Notes under the pieces: generated by a model | Seen by the model: only the letters and a program-made list of their open reading frames with translations | The model's database searches: none | What the model was told of the DNA's origin: nothing | Shown here: piece after piece, positions 16,901-25,433 of the stretch | Layout of the letters: the number at the start of each line of letters is the position of its first letter | How positions within the stretch are numbered: position 1 is the stretch's first letter | Source of the DNA: an uncultured Flavobacterium sp. | Lineage (GTDB): Bacteria > Bacteroidota > Bacteroidia > Flavobacteriales > Flavobacteriaceae | Assembly: GCF_947632075.1 (NCBI RefSeq) | Contig: NZ_CANRNX010000017.1 | Span: 1 to 37,762 of the forward strand | Reading direction: 5' to 3' | DNA: 37,762 bases | Program-made: the position numbers and the translations under genes

Positions 16901-18284
16901 TTTACGTCCGGTTTTAATGACAGCATTTGTAGCTTCATTAGGTTTTTTACCAATGGCTTTAAGTAATGGTTCAGGTGCAGAAGTTCAAAGACCTTTAGCT
17001 ACTGTAGTTATAGGTGGTTTACTAATTGCAACATTCTTAACACTTTTTGTAGTTCCTATCCTTTATATTTTAATTGAAAAGTTTACAATGAAAACAAATC
17101 ATAAATTAAAAACTGTTGCAGTTTTTGCAATGCTAACTTTTAGTTCAAATGCATTGGCACAGCAACCATTAAATTATAACGATTTAATTGAAGTAGGTTT
17201 AAAAAATAACTTATCTCTTAAGCAAGCACGTTTAGAAACCGAGTTTCAGGAAAAAAATGTTAAATCGCAATTAAGTATTCAGCCTACAGATATTTCAATG
17301 GAATTCGGAGATATAAATTCAAGTGTTTTCGACCAGAAAATTGCAGTTGAACAACGTTTTCAGTTTCCTACTTTTTATGCTAAACAGAAAAAACTAAATA
17401 TACAAATGATTCAAACTGCTTTAGCTCAAGAAAAAGTATCAGAAAAAATTATAGAACATCAAATTGGTAGTTTATATGCAGAATGGCAATATTTGAATTT
17501 AAAAAAGCAAATCAATCAAGAAAATATTCGAGTTTATTCTGATTTTTTGAATAAAGCAAATTTACGTTTTGAAAAAGGTGCTACAAATCGTACTGAAGTA
17601 GCTACAGCTAAAATTCGATTACAAAAAATAGAGAATGAAGGTAAAGCAATTCAGACCCATATTGATAATATTAAAATTGAATTTAAAAATTTACTTCAAT
17701 TAGAATCTGAATTTGAATTGGTTTCTGAAAATGAATATTTTGAAATTCCTTTAAAAAGTCAAAGTAATCAACATCCGCTGATTTCACTACAAGAAGCGTT
17801 ATTAAAAGAATCTGAGTTAAAGGTTGAGGTTGAAAAATCTAAACGTTTACCAGATGTTACTGTTGGTTATTACAACCAGAGTTTTAAAGAAATTAATACG
17901 AATCGTTTTCAATCATTTATGGTTGGTGTTTCTGTTCCTATTTTTCAAGGAAGTCTGAAATCAGGGATTAAATCGGCTGAAACTTCTGTTAAAATACAAG
18001 AAAATCAGTTACAAATTCAAAAAAACAAATGGGCTCAAGATATAAAACAATTGCTAAATGAGGTTGAAACATATAATGCAATCATAGCTTCCTATAAAAA
18101 AACGCAATTAGCAGAAGCAACTGCATTAAAACAAATTACTGAACAACAATTGTTATCTGGTGAAATCAATTTTTTAGATTGGGTAATTTTAAATGATCAA
18201 ATAATCGATTTACAAAATCAATTTGCAGATCAATTATTTACAAGAAACATCAAAGCCGTATCATTAAATTATTTAGCGAATTAA
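13971..18284 (+). CDS. CzcA/CusA heavy-metal RND pump fused to an outer-membrane-factor domain
   Basis: A 1437-residue fusion. Residues 1-1039 are a complete heavy-metal RND proton antiporter: twelve transmembrane helices, two periplasmic porter loops, and in TM4 the acidic triad D402, D408, E415 (LDFGLIVDGAVIIVE), in the positions known for proton transfer in CzcA. The periplasmic segment MRFNELMTGARQDV looks more like Czc/Cnr (Co, Zn, Cd, Ni) than Cus (Cu, Ag). From residue 1040 a TolC-like outer-membrane-factor domain of 398 residues follows. It opens with its own signal-peptide-like stretch (MKTNHKLK, hydrophobic core, NALA/QQ at 1060-1065), suggesting cleavage after A1063. Internal initiation at ATG 17088 could also yield a separate protein. 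The adaptor follows 2 bases later. Confidence 0.93.
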   Translation: MMLNKIIDFSIKNKFIIGLFTLALILFGAYEVKKLPIDAQPDITSNQVQIITVAPSFSAEDIERLITFPIEQATANIAGITELRSFSRFGLSLVTVVFTDATDVYWVRQQISERLTQVKSQIPEGIGEPELGPISTGLGEIYQYVVRPAEGYESKYDATELRTIQDWIVRQQLLSVPGVADVSSFGGKLKQYEIAINPQRLQAHNITIDSIFEALEENNQNTGGAYIENGPTSMFIRSEGLIGSIEDIQNISIQRSTNGIPLLLKDVSDVRIGHATRYGAMTYNDEGEVSGAIVLMLKGENSNDVVVKVKERIEEIKKTLPEGVIIEPFLDRKKMVDNTILTVETNLLEGALIVIFILVLFLGNVRAGFIVASVIPLSLLFAIIMMNIFGIGGNLMSLGALDFGLIVDGAVIIVEAAMHQLYHNKKLGNKLRLTTDEMNETVGNSAKKMVNSAVFGQIIILIVYLPIFALDGIEGKMFKPMAQTVAFALVGAFILSLTYVPMMTSLFLSKKVKTKPNLSDKVMKRVENKHQSLLIKAIQSQKIILASVVAMFALAIFFLTRLGGEFIPSLEEGDFAVEARVLPGSNISTTIEYTSKAAKILKERFPEVEAVVTKIGSAEIPTEPMPMDAGDMIIVLKPKKEWTSAKTFPELSQKMSEAVSEVPGLTTSFQYPVQMRFNELMTGARQDVVLKIFGENLDSLAHYAQKVGNVIQKVDGAQDLYIEPINGIPQVVITFNRALLAQYGLQIGDANRIINMSFAGQSTGSVFEGERRFDLTVRLDEKSRTSIEDIQNLLIPTSNGNQIPLSQIADVSFKNTPNQIQRENAKRRIIIGFNVKDKDVQTVVEDLQRKVDAEITLPTGYRITYGGAFDNLNQAKERLAIAVPIALVMIFIMLYFAFKSIKYSLLIYTAIPLSSIGGIYFLVLRDMPFSISAGVGFIALFGVAVLNGIVLVSEYNRFKETGIKNTTRIVLMGTKTRLRPVLMTAFVASLGFLPMALSNGSGAEVQRPLATVVIGGLLIATFLTLFVVPILYILIEKFTMKTNHKLKTVAVFAMLTFSSNALAQQPLNYNDLIEVGLKNNLSLKQARLETEFQEKNVKSQLSIQPTDISMEFGDINSSVFDQKIAVEQRFQFPTFYAKQKKLNIQMIQTALAQEKVSEKIIEHQIGSLYAEWQYLNLKKQINQENIRVYSDFLNKANLRFEKGATNRTEVATAKIRLQKIENEGKAIQTHIDNIKIEFKNLLQLESEFELVSENEYFEIPLKSQSNQHPLISLQEALLKESELKVEVEKSKRLPDVTVGYYNQSFKEINTNRFQSFMVGVSVPIFQGSLKSGIKSAETSVKIQENQLQIQKNKWAQDIKQLLNEVETYNAIIASYKKTQLAEATALKQITEQQLLSGEINFLDWVILNDQIIDLQNQFADQLFTRNIKAVSLNYLAN

Positions 18285-18286
18285 TT

Positions 18287-19441
18287 ATGAAAAAATATAT
18301 AGGATTTTTAGCTGTTGTTATGTTTATTACATCATGTTCACAAAAAAACGAAAACAGCAACGAAGAAGCACAAATAAAGGCTAATTCAACTTCTGCCCCA
18401 CACAATACCATCTCATTAACTGATGCTCAATTAAAAAATATAAATTTAGAAGTTGTAGAAATTTTACAAGACAACATTCCAACCACCATACGTTTGAATG
18501 CAAGAACAGTTACTACACCACAAGATCAAATTTCGGTAACAAACATGTTAGGTGGTTTTGTGAAATCAATTCCAGTTTTACCCGGAAATAGAGTAAAAAA
18601 AGGTGAGATTATTGCGGTTTTAGAAGATCCGACTTATGTACAACTACAAGAAGATTATTTAACTACTAAAGCTTTAATTGAAAAGGCAAATTCAAATTAC
18701 AATCGTCAGAAAGATTTGAATGATTCTCAAGCTGCAAGTACCAAGGTTTTAGAAGAAGCAAAAGCAGAATTAAATTTACTACAAATTAAAAAACGTGCTT
18801 TAGAAGAAAAATTACAATTAATTAATTTGAAACCTTCTACTATAAGTTTAGCTAATATTAAAAGAAGTTTAGCAATTACATCGCCAGTAAACGGAATTGT
18901 GAATGCAGTTTTGGTAAATCGTGGACAATATGTTTCGAGTTCTGAAGCTATTTTAGAAATTATTCAAACAGGAACACCAATGCTTAAAATCAACGCTTTT
19001 GAAAATGATTTACCTTATTTAAAAGTAGGTCAAGAATTAGAAGCTTTTTCAAATGCGAAAACAAACGAGAAAATTACAGCAAAAATTGTTTCTATTTCAC
19101 AAAGTGTAAATGCAGACGGCTCTGTTGATGTCTTAGCTCAAATTTCAAAACAAAATCAGATTCCGTTTACAGCAAACATGTATTTTAATGTAGAATTAAC
19201 AACAGAAAATAAGGCTTCGAACGTACTTCCTGTTGAATCTGTTGTTCATTTTGATGGGAAAGATTATGTTTTCGAAGTAAAATCAAATAATGAATTTGAA
19301 TTAATTGCTGTAAAAATTGGAAATAAGGCAAATGATAAAATTGAAATTCTTTCAGATTTAGATATTAGCAAAAAATATGTTTCTAAAGGAGCTTATGCTT
19401 TATTAATGGCTATGAAAAATAGTCCTGAAGAAGAAGAATAA
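18287..19441 (+). CDS. RND efflux periplasmic adaptor lipoprotein
   Basis: A 384-residue membrane-fusion protein linking the RND pump to the outer-membrane channel. The N-terminus MKKYIGFLAVVMFITSCSQ is a lipoprotein signal with lipobox ITSC, so it is probably lipid-anchored through C17. A biotinyl-lipoyl-like half (GGFVKSIPVLPGNRVKKGE) precedes a coiled-coil hairpin (about 125-180). The second lipoyl half (ITSPVNGIVNAVLVNRGQYV) and beta-barrel segments follow. The gene is 2 bases after the pump gene, so both subunits are made from one mRNA. There is no obvious His-rich N-terminal extension as in some CzcB proteins. Terminator not seen directly after it. Confidence 0.93.
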   Translation: MKKYIGFLAVVMFITSCSQKNENSNEEAQIKANSTSAPHNTISLTDAQLKNINLEVVEILQDNIPTTIRLNARTVTTPQDQISVTNMLGGFVKSIPVLPGNRVKKGEIIAVLEDPTYVQLQEDYLTTKALIEKANSNYNRQKDLNDSQAASTKVLEEAKAELNLLQIKKRALEEKLQLINLKPSTISLANIKRSLAITSPVNGIVNAVLVNRGQYVSSSEAILEIIQTGTPMLKINAFENDLPYLKVGQELEAFSNAKTNEKITAKIVSISQSVNADGSVDVLAQISKQNQIPFTANMYFNVELTTENKASNVLPVESVVHFDGKDYVFEVKSNNEFELIAVKIGNKANDKIEILSDLDISKKYVSKGAYALLMAMKNSPEEEE

Positions 19442-19486
19442 GAAATTAAATTTTATACATTTATATCATTAACTAAAAACTAAATC

Positions 19487-19918
19487 ATGGCATAAGTAAA
19501 TGCGTATTTAAACTTTAATGGAAATTGTGAAGAAGCTTTCACTTTTTATAAAGAAGCTTTTGGAAAAGAATTTCAGTACATCGGACGTTTTAAAGAAATG
19601 TCCCCAGATCAAGAACTTTCAGAAGAAGTTGGAAACAAAATCATGCACGTTTCGTTACCAATTAGTGATGAAACTGTATTGATGGGAAGCGACACAAATG
19701 AAACTTTTGGACCTCAAGCAAATTTTGGAAATAACATTTCGCTTTCTATTAATACTTTCTCAGAAGATGAAGCAAACGATATTTTTGAAAAACTTTCAAA
19801 AGGTGGTGAAATTACTATGCCATTAGCAAAAACATTTTGGGGAGCTTATTTTGGAATGTTCATAGATAAATTTGGCATCAATTGGATGGTAAATTATGAT
19901 TATCCTACAAATAACTAA
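19487..19918 (+). pseudogene. VOC/PhnB-like gene interrupted by a stop at codon 3
   Basis: Read from ATG 19487, the frame is ATG GCA TAA GTA AAT and then open for 140 further codons. The translation after the stop (VNAYLNFNGNCEEAFTFY, then HVSLPISDETVLMGSD and FWGAYFGMFIDKFGINWM) is a complete PhnB-like member of the vicinal-oxygen-chelate superfamily. Such proteins normally begin MA-x-VNxYLNF, so codon 3 has become TAA. The next in-frame ATG (19598) would remove 37 residues, including the first beta strand and helix. No other lesion is visible, so the change looks recent, or is a sequencing error. Function of the family member is unknown; no link to metal efflux is evident. Confidence 0.82.
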
Positions 19919-19970
19919 AATTATTACACTATCATAACGTTTTTTATTTTTATATAACCGCCGATTATAA

Positions 19971-19978
19971 TATATTTG
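19971..19978 (+). promoter_or_regulatory. -7 box for the AraC-type regulator gene
   Basis: TATATTTG is an exact TAnnTTTG match, 25 bases before the ATG at 20004. The expected start site near 19985 gives a leader of about 19 bases. No clear -33 TTG is seen at normal spacing. Confidence 0.6.
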
Positions 19979-20003
19979 GGTATAACAAAACTTTGAAATT
20001 ATT

Positions 20004-20576
20004 ATGAGAACAATTCGAATTAAAAATATGGTATGTCCACGATGTATAATGGTGGTTGAAAAAACATTAGAAGATTTAGGATTCGATTTAAATGATGTAG
20101 AATTAGGATTGGTAGAATTTCATGAACCTATAACATTAGATGATCGTAATAAAATAGAAGAAAAATTAGTTCCACTTGGATTTGAAATTCTTGATGATAA
20201 AAAGAGTCAAACTGTAGAACGAATTAAAACTCAGATTATCGAGTTGGTTTCTAAAGATGTAAATGACTTAACCATAACTTTATCTGAATACCTTTCAAGC
20301 AAATTACAATCAGATTATAACAGTTTAAGTCAATTATTTTCTACTCAAGAATCACAAACTATTGAGCAGTTTTACATTCTTCAAAAAATAGAAAAAGTAA
20401 AAGAATTATTAGTTTACGATGAGCTTACTTTAAGTGAAATTGCATATAAAATGAACTATAGCTCAGTGGCACATTTAAGTACTCAATTTAAAAAGATTAC
20501 AGGTTTAACACCAAGTCATTTTAAAGAAATTAAAGCTAATAAAGAAGAAATTGTAGAACATCAAAGAATTTCTTAA
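20004..20576 (+). CDS. AraC-type regulator with N-terminal CxxC metal-binding-like domain
   Basis: A 190-residue two-part protein. Residues 1-70 (MRTIRIKNMVCPRCIMVVEK...) resemble a heavy-metal-associated ferredoxin-like fold with the CxxC pair C11/C14. The C-terminal part (about 110-180) is an AraC helix-turn-helix region: LTLSEIAYKMNYSSVAHLSTQFKKITGLTPSHFK gives both helices in pieces, with the conserved GLTPSHFK tail. The link between a metal-binding-like domain and an AraC output, close to a metal-efflux operon, suggests metal-responsive control. That it regulates the operon at 13488-13521 is inference. It has its own promoter and a strong terminator. Similar proteins are, as I recall, widespread in Bacteroidota. 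Confidence 0.85.
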   Translation: MRTIRIKNMVCPRCIMVVEKTLEDLGFDLNDVELGLVEFHEPITLDDRNKIEEKLVPLGFEILDDKKSQTVERIKTQIIELVSKDVNDLTITLSEYLSSKLQSDYNSLSQLFSTQESQTIEQFYILQKIEKVKELLVYDELTLSEIAYKMNYSSVAHLSTQFKKITGLTPSHFKEIKANKEEIVEHQRIS

Positions 20577-20581
20577 AACAT

Positions 20582-20610
20582 AAAAAAGCCCGATAAAATC
20601 GGGCTTTTTT
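20582..20610. terminator. Bidirectional terminator
   Basis: A perfect 13-bp stem AAAAAAGCCCGAT (20582-20594) / ATCGGGCTTTTTT (20598-20610) with a 3-base loop. It lies between the convergent araC-type and dipeptidyl-peptidase genes and has A and T runs suited to both directions. Confidence 0.93.
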
Positions 20611-20619
20611 AATTATATA

Positions 20620-22788
20620 TTATTGTAAATGCAGCTTAAAATAATCTGCTATTTTTGCATTTAAATGAATTCGGTCTCTACCTGAAACATTATGTTCATG
20701 GGTTGGATATAAGAAATAATCTACTTGTTTTCCAGCTTTAATACAAGCTTCAATAAATTCCACACTATGTTGTTGCACAACCACAGGATCTTGTGCTCCA
20801 TGAATTAATAACAATCTACCTTCTAAATTATCAACTTTATCTAAAGTACTCGTTAAAGCATATCCTTCTGGATTTTGCTTTGGAGAATCCATATAACGTT
20901 CACCGTACATAACTTCGTACCATTTCCAATCGATAACCGGACCACCTGCTACTCCAACTTTAAAAGTTTCAGGATGATTCAACATTAATGAAGTTGCCAT
21001 GAAACCACCAAAGCTCCATCCGTAAACTCCAATTTTGTCAGCATCTACAAACGATTTCGATTTTAAGAACTCTACTCCTTTCATTTGATCAGCCATTTCG
21101 TTCTGACCTAAATTACGGTGAATTACTTGAACAAAATCACGATCACGTGCGTCACTGCCTCGGTTATCTAAAGTAAAAACAACAAATCCTTGTTGTGCCA
21201 TATAATAATCAAACAACGAAGCACCACCTAACCATTTATTCTGAACCAATTGTGCGTGCGGACCTCCGTAAACATAAACCATTACAGGGTATTTTTTATT
21301 TTTATCAAAATCTGCAGGATAAATAATACGTCCGTTTAAATCTGTTTTACCATCAGCTGCTTTAATAGTTACCATTTCCATTTTGGGAAGTTCTGCAACT
21401 CCTGCATACGGATTTTTAGCATTTACTAAATCAACACTCTTTTTAGATTTAGCATCAACAAGTGAAATTTTATTTGGTGTTTGTGTATTTGAAAATTGAT
21501 CGTAAAATAAAGTTTTGTCTGCATTGAAGTATGCATTATGAAATCCAGAACCTGAAGTAACTTGAGTTGTTTTCCCTGATTTTAAATCAACCGTAAATAA
21601 TTGACGGTCTAATCCGTTATTGGTAACTCCGATATAAGAAACGGAGTTTCCTTTAGAATCAAAATCTAACAAATCTTTTACAACTACATTATTGTAGCCT
21701 AATTTTTTAACTAATTTTCCGTTTGTATCATATAAATACAATTGATTAAATCCGTCTTTTTCTGACTGATATAAGAATTGTTTTCCATTTGGAAGGAAAG
21801 TCAACGGACTTTGAGGTTCAACCCATTTTGATGATTTTTCTTCAAACAAAGTTGAAACTAATTTTCCGTTAGAAACATCGTATTTATTCAGTTTTAAATG
21901 ATCTTGCTCGCGATTTAAAACTCCAACATAAATGTATTTACCTGATGGATCCCAAGTAATCTGAGTTAAATATTGTTCTTTAGGTTCACCTGTTTGAATC
22001 GTGATAGTTTTTCCGGTATTTACATCGTAAATATTCAAAGTAACTTCTTCACTTTTCATTCCTGCCATTGGATATTTGGTATTTTTAACCTCTGCAATAC
22101 GAGTATCAAATTGAACTAATGGATAATCAGTAACCATAGTTTCATTTTTCTTATAGAAAGCCAATTGAGTTGCGTTTGTATTCCACCACATTCCTCGATC
22201 AATTCCAAATTCTTGGCGATGTGTATTTTCGCTCCCATTTACAAAACCTTCATCATCATTTGTAACTTGAATGATTTGACCATTTGCTTTGGTGATAAAA
22301 ATATTATTATTTTTTAACCAAGCTACTTCATCTCCATTAACCGATAATAGTGGATTTTGTGCTTCTGAATCTAAAATAAAAGAAGCTTCAATAGTATCTG
22401 TTTGAAGATTATAAATAACTAAATAAATTGAGTCATTAGCTTCAAAATTTAAAATTAAGCTATTTTCATTTTTCCAATGGTAATCATAAGGAAAAATTCT
22501 TAATTTAAAATCTTCCGTTTTTGTTATTGGTTTTAACTTATTTAGTAAATCATTTTTAGAAATTAAAAGCACTTCTTCCCAATTGTTAGAAGCATTTCTG
22601 CTCATTAGGTTTTGATAGGTTTTATCTAAATATGTAATCGTTTGAGCATCTTTCCATTGCGTTGCAACTAAATTTTCTGGAGCAAAAGTGGTAAAGTTTC
22701 CAATTGTTGCTTCTTCAATGGTTAAGTTACGTTGAGCAAATGTAAATTGACTTGCAATTAAAAATGCAAAAAGTGAAATTTTTTTCAT
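20620..22788 (-). CDS. Dipeptidyl peptidase IV (S9B family), secreted
   Basis: A serine exopeptidase that removes N-terminal X-Pro or X-Ala dipeptides from peptides; likely periplasmic or surface-associated. Length is 722 residues, normal for bacterial DPP IV. There is a signal peptide (MKKISLFAFLIASQFTFAQ). The beta-propeller domain spans about 90-460. The alpha/beta-hydrolase domain carries the nucleophile S592 in GWSFGGF, the acid in HGAQDPVV and the histidine in PTHEHNV. All three triad residues are present, as is the propeller NTHRQEFGIDRGMWW segment with the glutamate typical of the substrate N-terminus site. It stands alone, terminated by the hairpin at 20582-20610. Confidence 0.95.
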   Translation of the reverse strand: MKKISLFAFLIASQFTFAQRNLTIEEATIGNFTTFAPENLVATQWKDAQTITYLDKTYQNLMSRNASNNWEEVLLISKNDLLNKLKPITKTEDFKLRIFPYDYHWKNENSLILNFEANDSIYLVIYNLQTDTIEASFILDSEAQNPLLSVNGDEVAWLKNNNIFITKANGQIIQVTNDDEGFVNGSENTHRQEFGIDRGMWWNTNATQLAFYKKNETMVTDYPLVQFDTRIAEVKNTKYPMAGMKSEEVTLNIYDVNTGKTITIQTGEPKEQYLTQITWDPSGKYIYVGVLNREQDHLKLNKYDVSNGKLVSTLFEEKSSKWVEPQSPLTFLPNGKQFLYQSEKDGFNQLYLYDTNGKLVKKLGYNNVVVKDLLDFDSKGNSVSYIGVTNNGLDRQLFTVDLKSGKTTQVTSGSGFHNAYFNADKTLFYDQFSNTQTPNKISLVDAKSKKSVDLVNAKNPYAGVAELPKMEMVTIKAADGKTDLNGRIIYPADFDKNKKYPVMVYVYGGPHAQLVQNKWLGGASLFDYYMAQQGFVVFTLDNRGSDARDRDFVQVIHRNLGQNEMADQMKGVEFLKSKSFVDADKIGVYGWSFGGFMATSLMLNHPETFKVGVAGGPVIDWKWYEVMYGERYMDSPKQNPEGYALTSTLDKVDNLEGRLLLIHGAQDPVVVQQHSVEFIEACIKAGKQVDYFLYPTHEHNVSGRDRIHLNAKIADYFKLHLQ

Positions 22789-22859
22789 TTGATTTGATTT
22801 TGAGCTAAGGTAAAAATCATTGCTGATTTTGCCAAAAAATACTTATGTTTATAGAAATA

Positions 22860-22889
22860 AAAAGTCCGAAATTTGAGTTTCGGACTTTT
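22860..22889 (-). terminator. Terminator of the YfhO gene
   Basis: A perfect 12-bp stem AAAAGTCCGAAA (22860-22871) / TTTCGGACTTTT (22878-22889) with loop TTTGAG. On the minus strand it starts 3 bases after the YfhO stop and is followed by a T-rich tail. Confidence 0.87.
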
Positions 22890-22892
22890 CTG

Positions 22893-25319
22893 TTATTCGT
22901 TATTTTTACATTTTTTAAAGGATAATACTAATCCAAACACAATTAACATAAAAATTATTATACTTGAGATTAAAGCAATTAAACTTCCCTTTTCTACAAC
23001 TTCTGGTTCAAACTTAAATTCAATTGTATGTTTTCCTTCTGGAACTTGTAAAGCTCTTAAAACATAATCTACCTCAAACATTTCAACCTTATTTCCATCG
23101 ATAGTAACATTCCAACCTTTAGGGTAATACATTTCAGAAAAAACTGCAATTCCTTCATTAACATTATTACTTTCGTACTTTAAGAAATTAGAGCGAGCAT
23201 CAACTAATTTAATTGTTGCTAAACTATCTACAACGTAAGCTGGATTTAAATTTACATTTACTTTGTTGCTTTGTACCAACGCAGTTTTTTTAGTATTTAC
23301 TTTAGATAGCTCAATCATAATTTCATCTGCTGAAGGAAGAGTTTTAACTTCAGATACAAACCATGCGTTTCCGTTAGCTTCAGGGTTTTGTAAAGAAATA
23401 GGTTGTTGATCTTCATTCTGTGAAATGATGTATTTCACGTTGAACATATTCAAAATTTCAAAGTTTTGACTTGTGATTTGATAATCGTACAACTCTTGAA
23501 TTTTCTTCGGTTTTGCAGCATGGTAACCACCTAAAGCTTGATGGAAAAATGATGTTCTACCACTATTAAACGGACTTTGCATATCAAAAACTCTAAAGTT
23601 AGAAGTATCATTAAGAATTTGATCATCAACAGCTGTTTTCGTAAACGGATTTTTAACTTGTGAAGCACTCACAAAGTTAGATTTGTTTACATAATTCCAA
23701 TCAATAGTTACTAAATCAAAAACAATTACAAGTCCTAAAACTACTAAAGAAATTTTTTCAGTTAACTTCTCTTTAATAAAGAAATATAAAATAGCACCAG
23801 CAATCGCAACCAAAATTAAAGTACGAAATAAATCGTTGATATACATTGCTTGTCTATCTTCTTGTATTGCACGAACAAAATCTGGACCTATTTCTCCATA
23901 CATTTGCATTAAGTAACCATCATTTACGCCTTGAAAATCTACAAACATTTTGCAAACAAATAAGAAAATTATTAATCCTAAAGTAGCTATCCCAGATTTT
24001 TTTAAAGTCGTAAATTGTTCTTCCTTTGAAAGTTTAAAAAATGAGGCTAAACCAATAATTCCCAATGCAGGTATACATAATTCTGCAATTACCTGAATAG
24101 ATGTAATTGCTCTAAATTTATTATACATTGGGAAATAATCAATCATAAAATCAGTTAATGGAAAGTTTTTTCCCCACGATAATAAGATTGAAACCGCTGC
24201 ACCTGCAACAAAAATGCATTTGAATTTTCTTTTTTCAGCAAATAATGCTAAAACAAATAAGAAAATAACAACCGTACCAATGTAAGCCGGAGCAGCAACT
24301 ATAGGTTGGTCTCCCCAATACGTAGGTGCTTGTTTTGTAAATGCTGTAACTTCTGAAGGCGAAGCTCCTAACTTAATTAATAAATTACCTAAATTAGAAT
24401 CTTTACCTACATTTTCAGCATTTCCACCTCCTAATAAACGAGGAACAAATAAATTAAATGTTTCAAAAACGCCATAACTATATTCAGTAATATATTCATG
24501 AGTCATAGCAATGTCTCTGTCTTTGGCTGTCCCATCTGGATTAAACGTTAACTCACTGGAACTTCTTGTACTAAAATTTGCATATTCAGCAGTTGCCATT
24601 AAATTAGTAGCATTGGCACCGACAGCTAAAATTCCAGAAACTATAAAAACTCCAAATATTTTACCTAACGAAACAAAGTCTTTTTCTTTTATATAATCAA
24701 CAACATAATAAATAGCAACAATTGCCAATAAAAAAAGAAGATAATAAGTCATTTGGAAGTGATTTGCACTAATTTCAAGTGCAGCTGCCAAAGTGGTTAT
24801 AATAAAACCTGAGATATATTTTTTTCTAAAAACTAAGAACACACCTGCTAAAACCATTGGCATATAAGCAATTGCGTGTGCTTTTGCATTATGACCGGCA
24901 CCGATAATAATAATTAAATATGTTGAAAATCCGAAGGCTAAAGCTCCAATAAAGGCTTGAAGTGGTTTTATTCTAAAACAAGATAGAAGCAGGTAAAATC
25001 CAATAAAATAAATGAATAAATAATCTGCCGGACGAGGTAAAAATCGAATTAAACTATCTAATTCTTTAACGTAATTATGAGGATACTTTGCCCCTAATTG
25101 ATAAGTTGGCATACCACCAAAAGCACTATTATTCCAATATGATTCTTCGTTGTAAGTTTCTCTGAACTCAACCTGTTCTTTTGACATTCCAACATATTGA
25201 ACAATATCAGATTGTAAAATTTCTTTACCTGAAAGAACAGGCGAAAAATATGCTAAAGCAATAATTATAAATCCTAATATCGAAAAAATATGAGGTAAAT
25301 AGTTCTTTAAATTTTTCAT
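22893..25319 (-). CDS. YfhO-family membrane protein
   Basis: An 808-residue polytopic membrane protein with about a dozen hydrophobic helices. A large extracytoplasmic C-terminal domain lies between about 560 and 775, and a last helix near 785-803 is followed by a lysine-rich tail. The early loop LSGKEILQSDIVQYVGMSKEQVEFRE is typical of the family, which belongs to the GT-C-like glycosyltransferases; in Gram-positive bacteria YfhO glycosylates cell-wall polymers. The acceptor in a Bacteroidota cell is unknown, so sugar transfer to a surface lipid or protein is only inference. The DUF4834 gene lies upstream on the same strand, separated by a terminator. Confidence 0.87.
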   Translation of the reverse strand: MKNLKNYLPHIFSILGFIIIALAYFSPVLSGKEILQSDIVQYVGMSKEQVEFRETYNEESYWNNSAFGGMPTYQLGAKYPHNYVKELDSLIRFLPRPADYLFIYFIGFYLLLSCFRIKPLQAFIGALAFGFSTYLIIIIGAGHNAKAHAIAYMPMVLAGVFLVFRKKYISGFIITTLAAALEISANHFQMTYYLLFLLAIVAIYYVVDYIKEKDFVSLGKIFGVFIVSGILAVGANATNLMATAEYANFSTRSSSELTFNPDGTAKDRDIAMTHEYITEYSYGVFETFNLFVPRLLGGGNAENVGKDSNLGNLLIKLGASPSEVTAFTKQAPTYWGDQPIVAAPAYIGTVVIFLFVLALFAEKRKFKCIFVAGAAVSILLSWGKNFPLTDFMIDYFPMYNKFRAITSIQVIAELCIPALGIIGLASFFKLSKEEQFTTLKKSGIATLGLIIFLFVCKMFVDFQGVNDGYLMQMYGEIGPDFVRAIQEDRQAMYINDLFRTLILVAIAGAILYFFIKEKLTEKISLVVLGLVIVFDLVTIDWNYVNKSNFVSASQVKNPFTKTAVDDQILNDTSNFRVFDMQSPFNSGRTSFFHQALGGYHAAKPKKIQELYDYQITSQNFEILNMFNVKYIISQNEDQQPISLQNPEANGNAWFVSEVKTLPSADEIMIELSKVNTKKTALVQSNKVNVNLNPAYVVDSLATIKLVDARSNFLKYESNNVNEGIAVFSEMYYPKGWNVTIDGNKVEMFEVDYVLRALQVPEGKHTIEFKFEPEVVEKGSLIALISSIIIFMLIVFGLVLSFKKCKNNE

Positions 25320-25387
25320 TAATCTTTTTTTATAAAATGTATGCTAAAATAGTAATAAAAGCTTAGCTAACTGTAAAAATAGAATAC

Positions 25388-25415
25388 AAAAAAAGTCTTA
25401 CAACTGTAAGACTTT
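25388..25415 (-). terminator. Terminator of the DUF4834 gene
   Basis: A perfect 10-bp stem AAAGTCTTAC (25392-25401) / GTAAGACTTT (25406-25415) with loop AACT. On the minus strand a run of seven T (A-run 25388-25394) ends it. Transcription may still read through to YfhO. Confidence 0.85.
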
Positions 25416-25433
25416 AACCGTTATAATTTAAAA

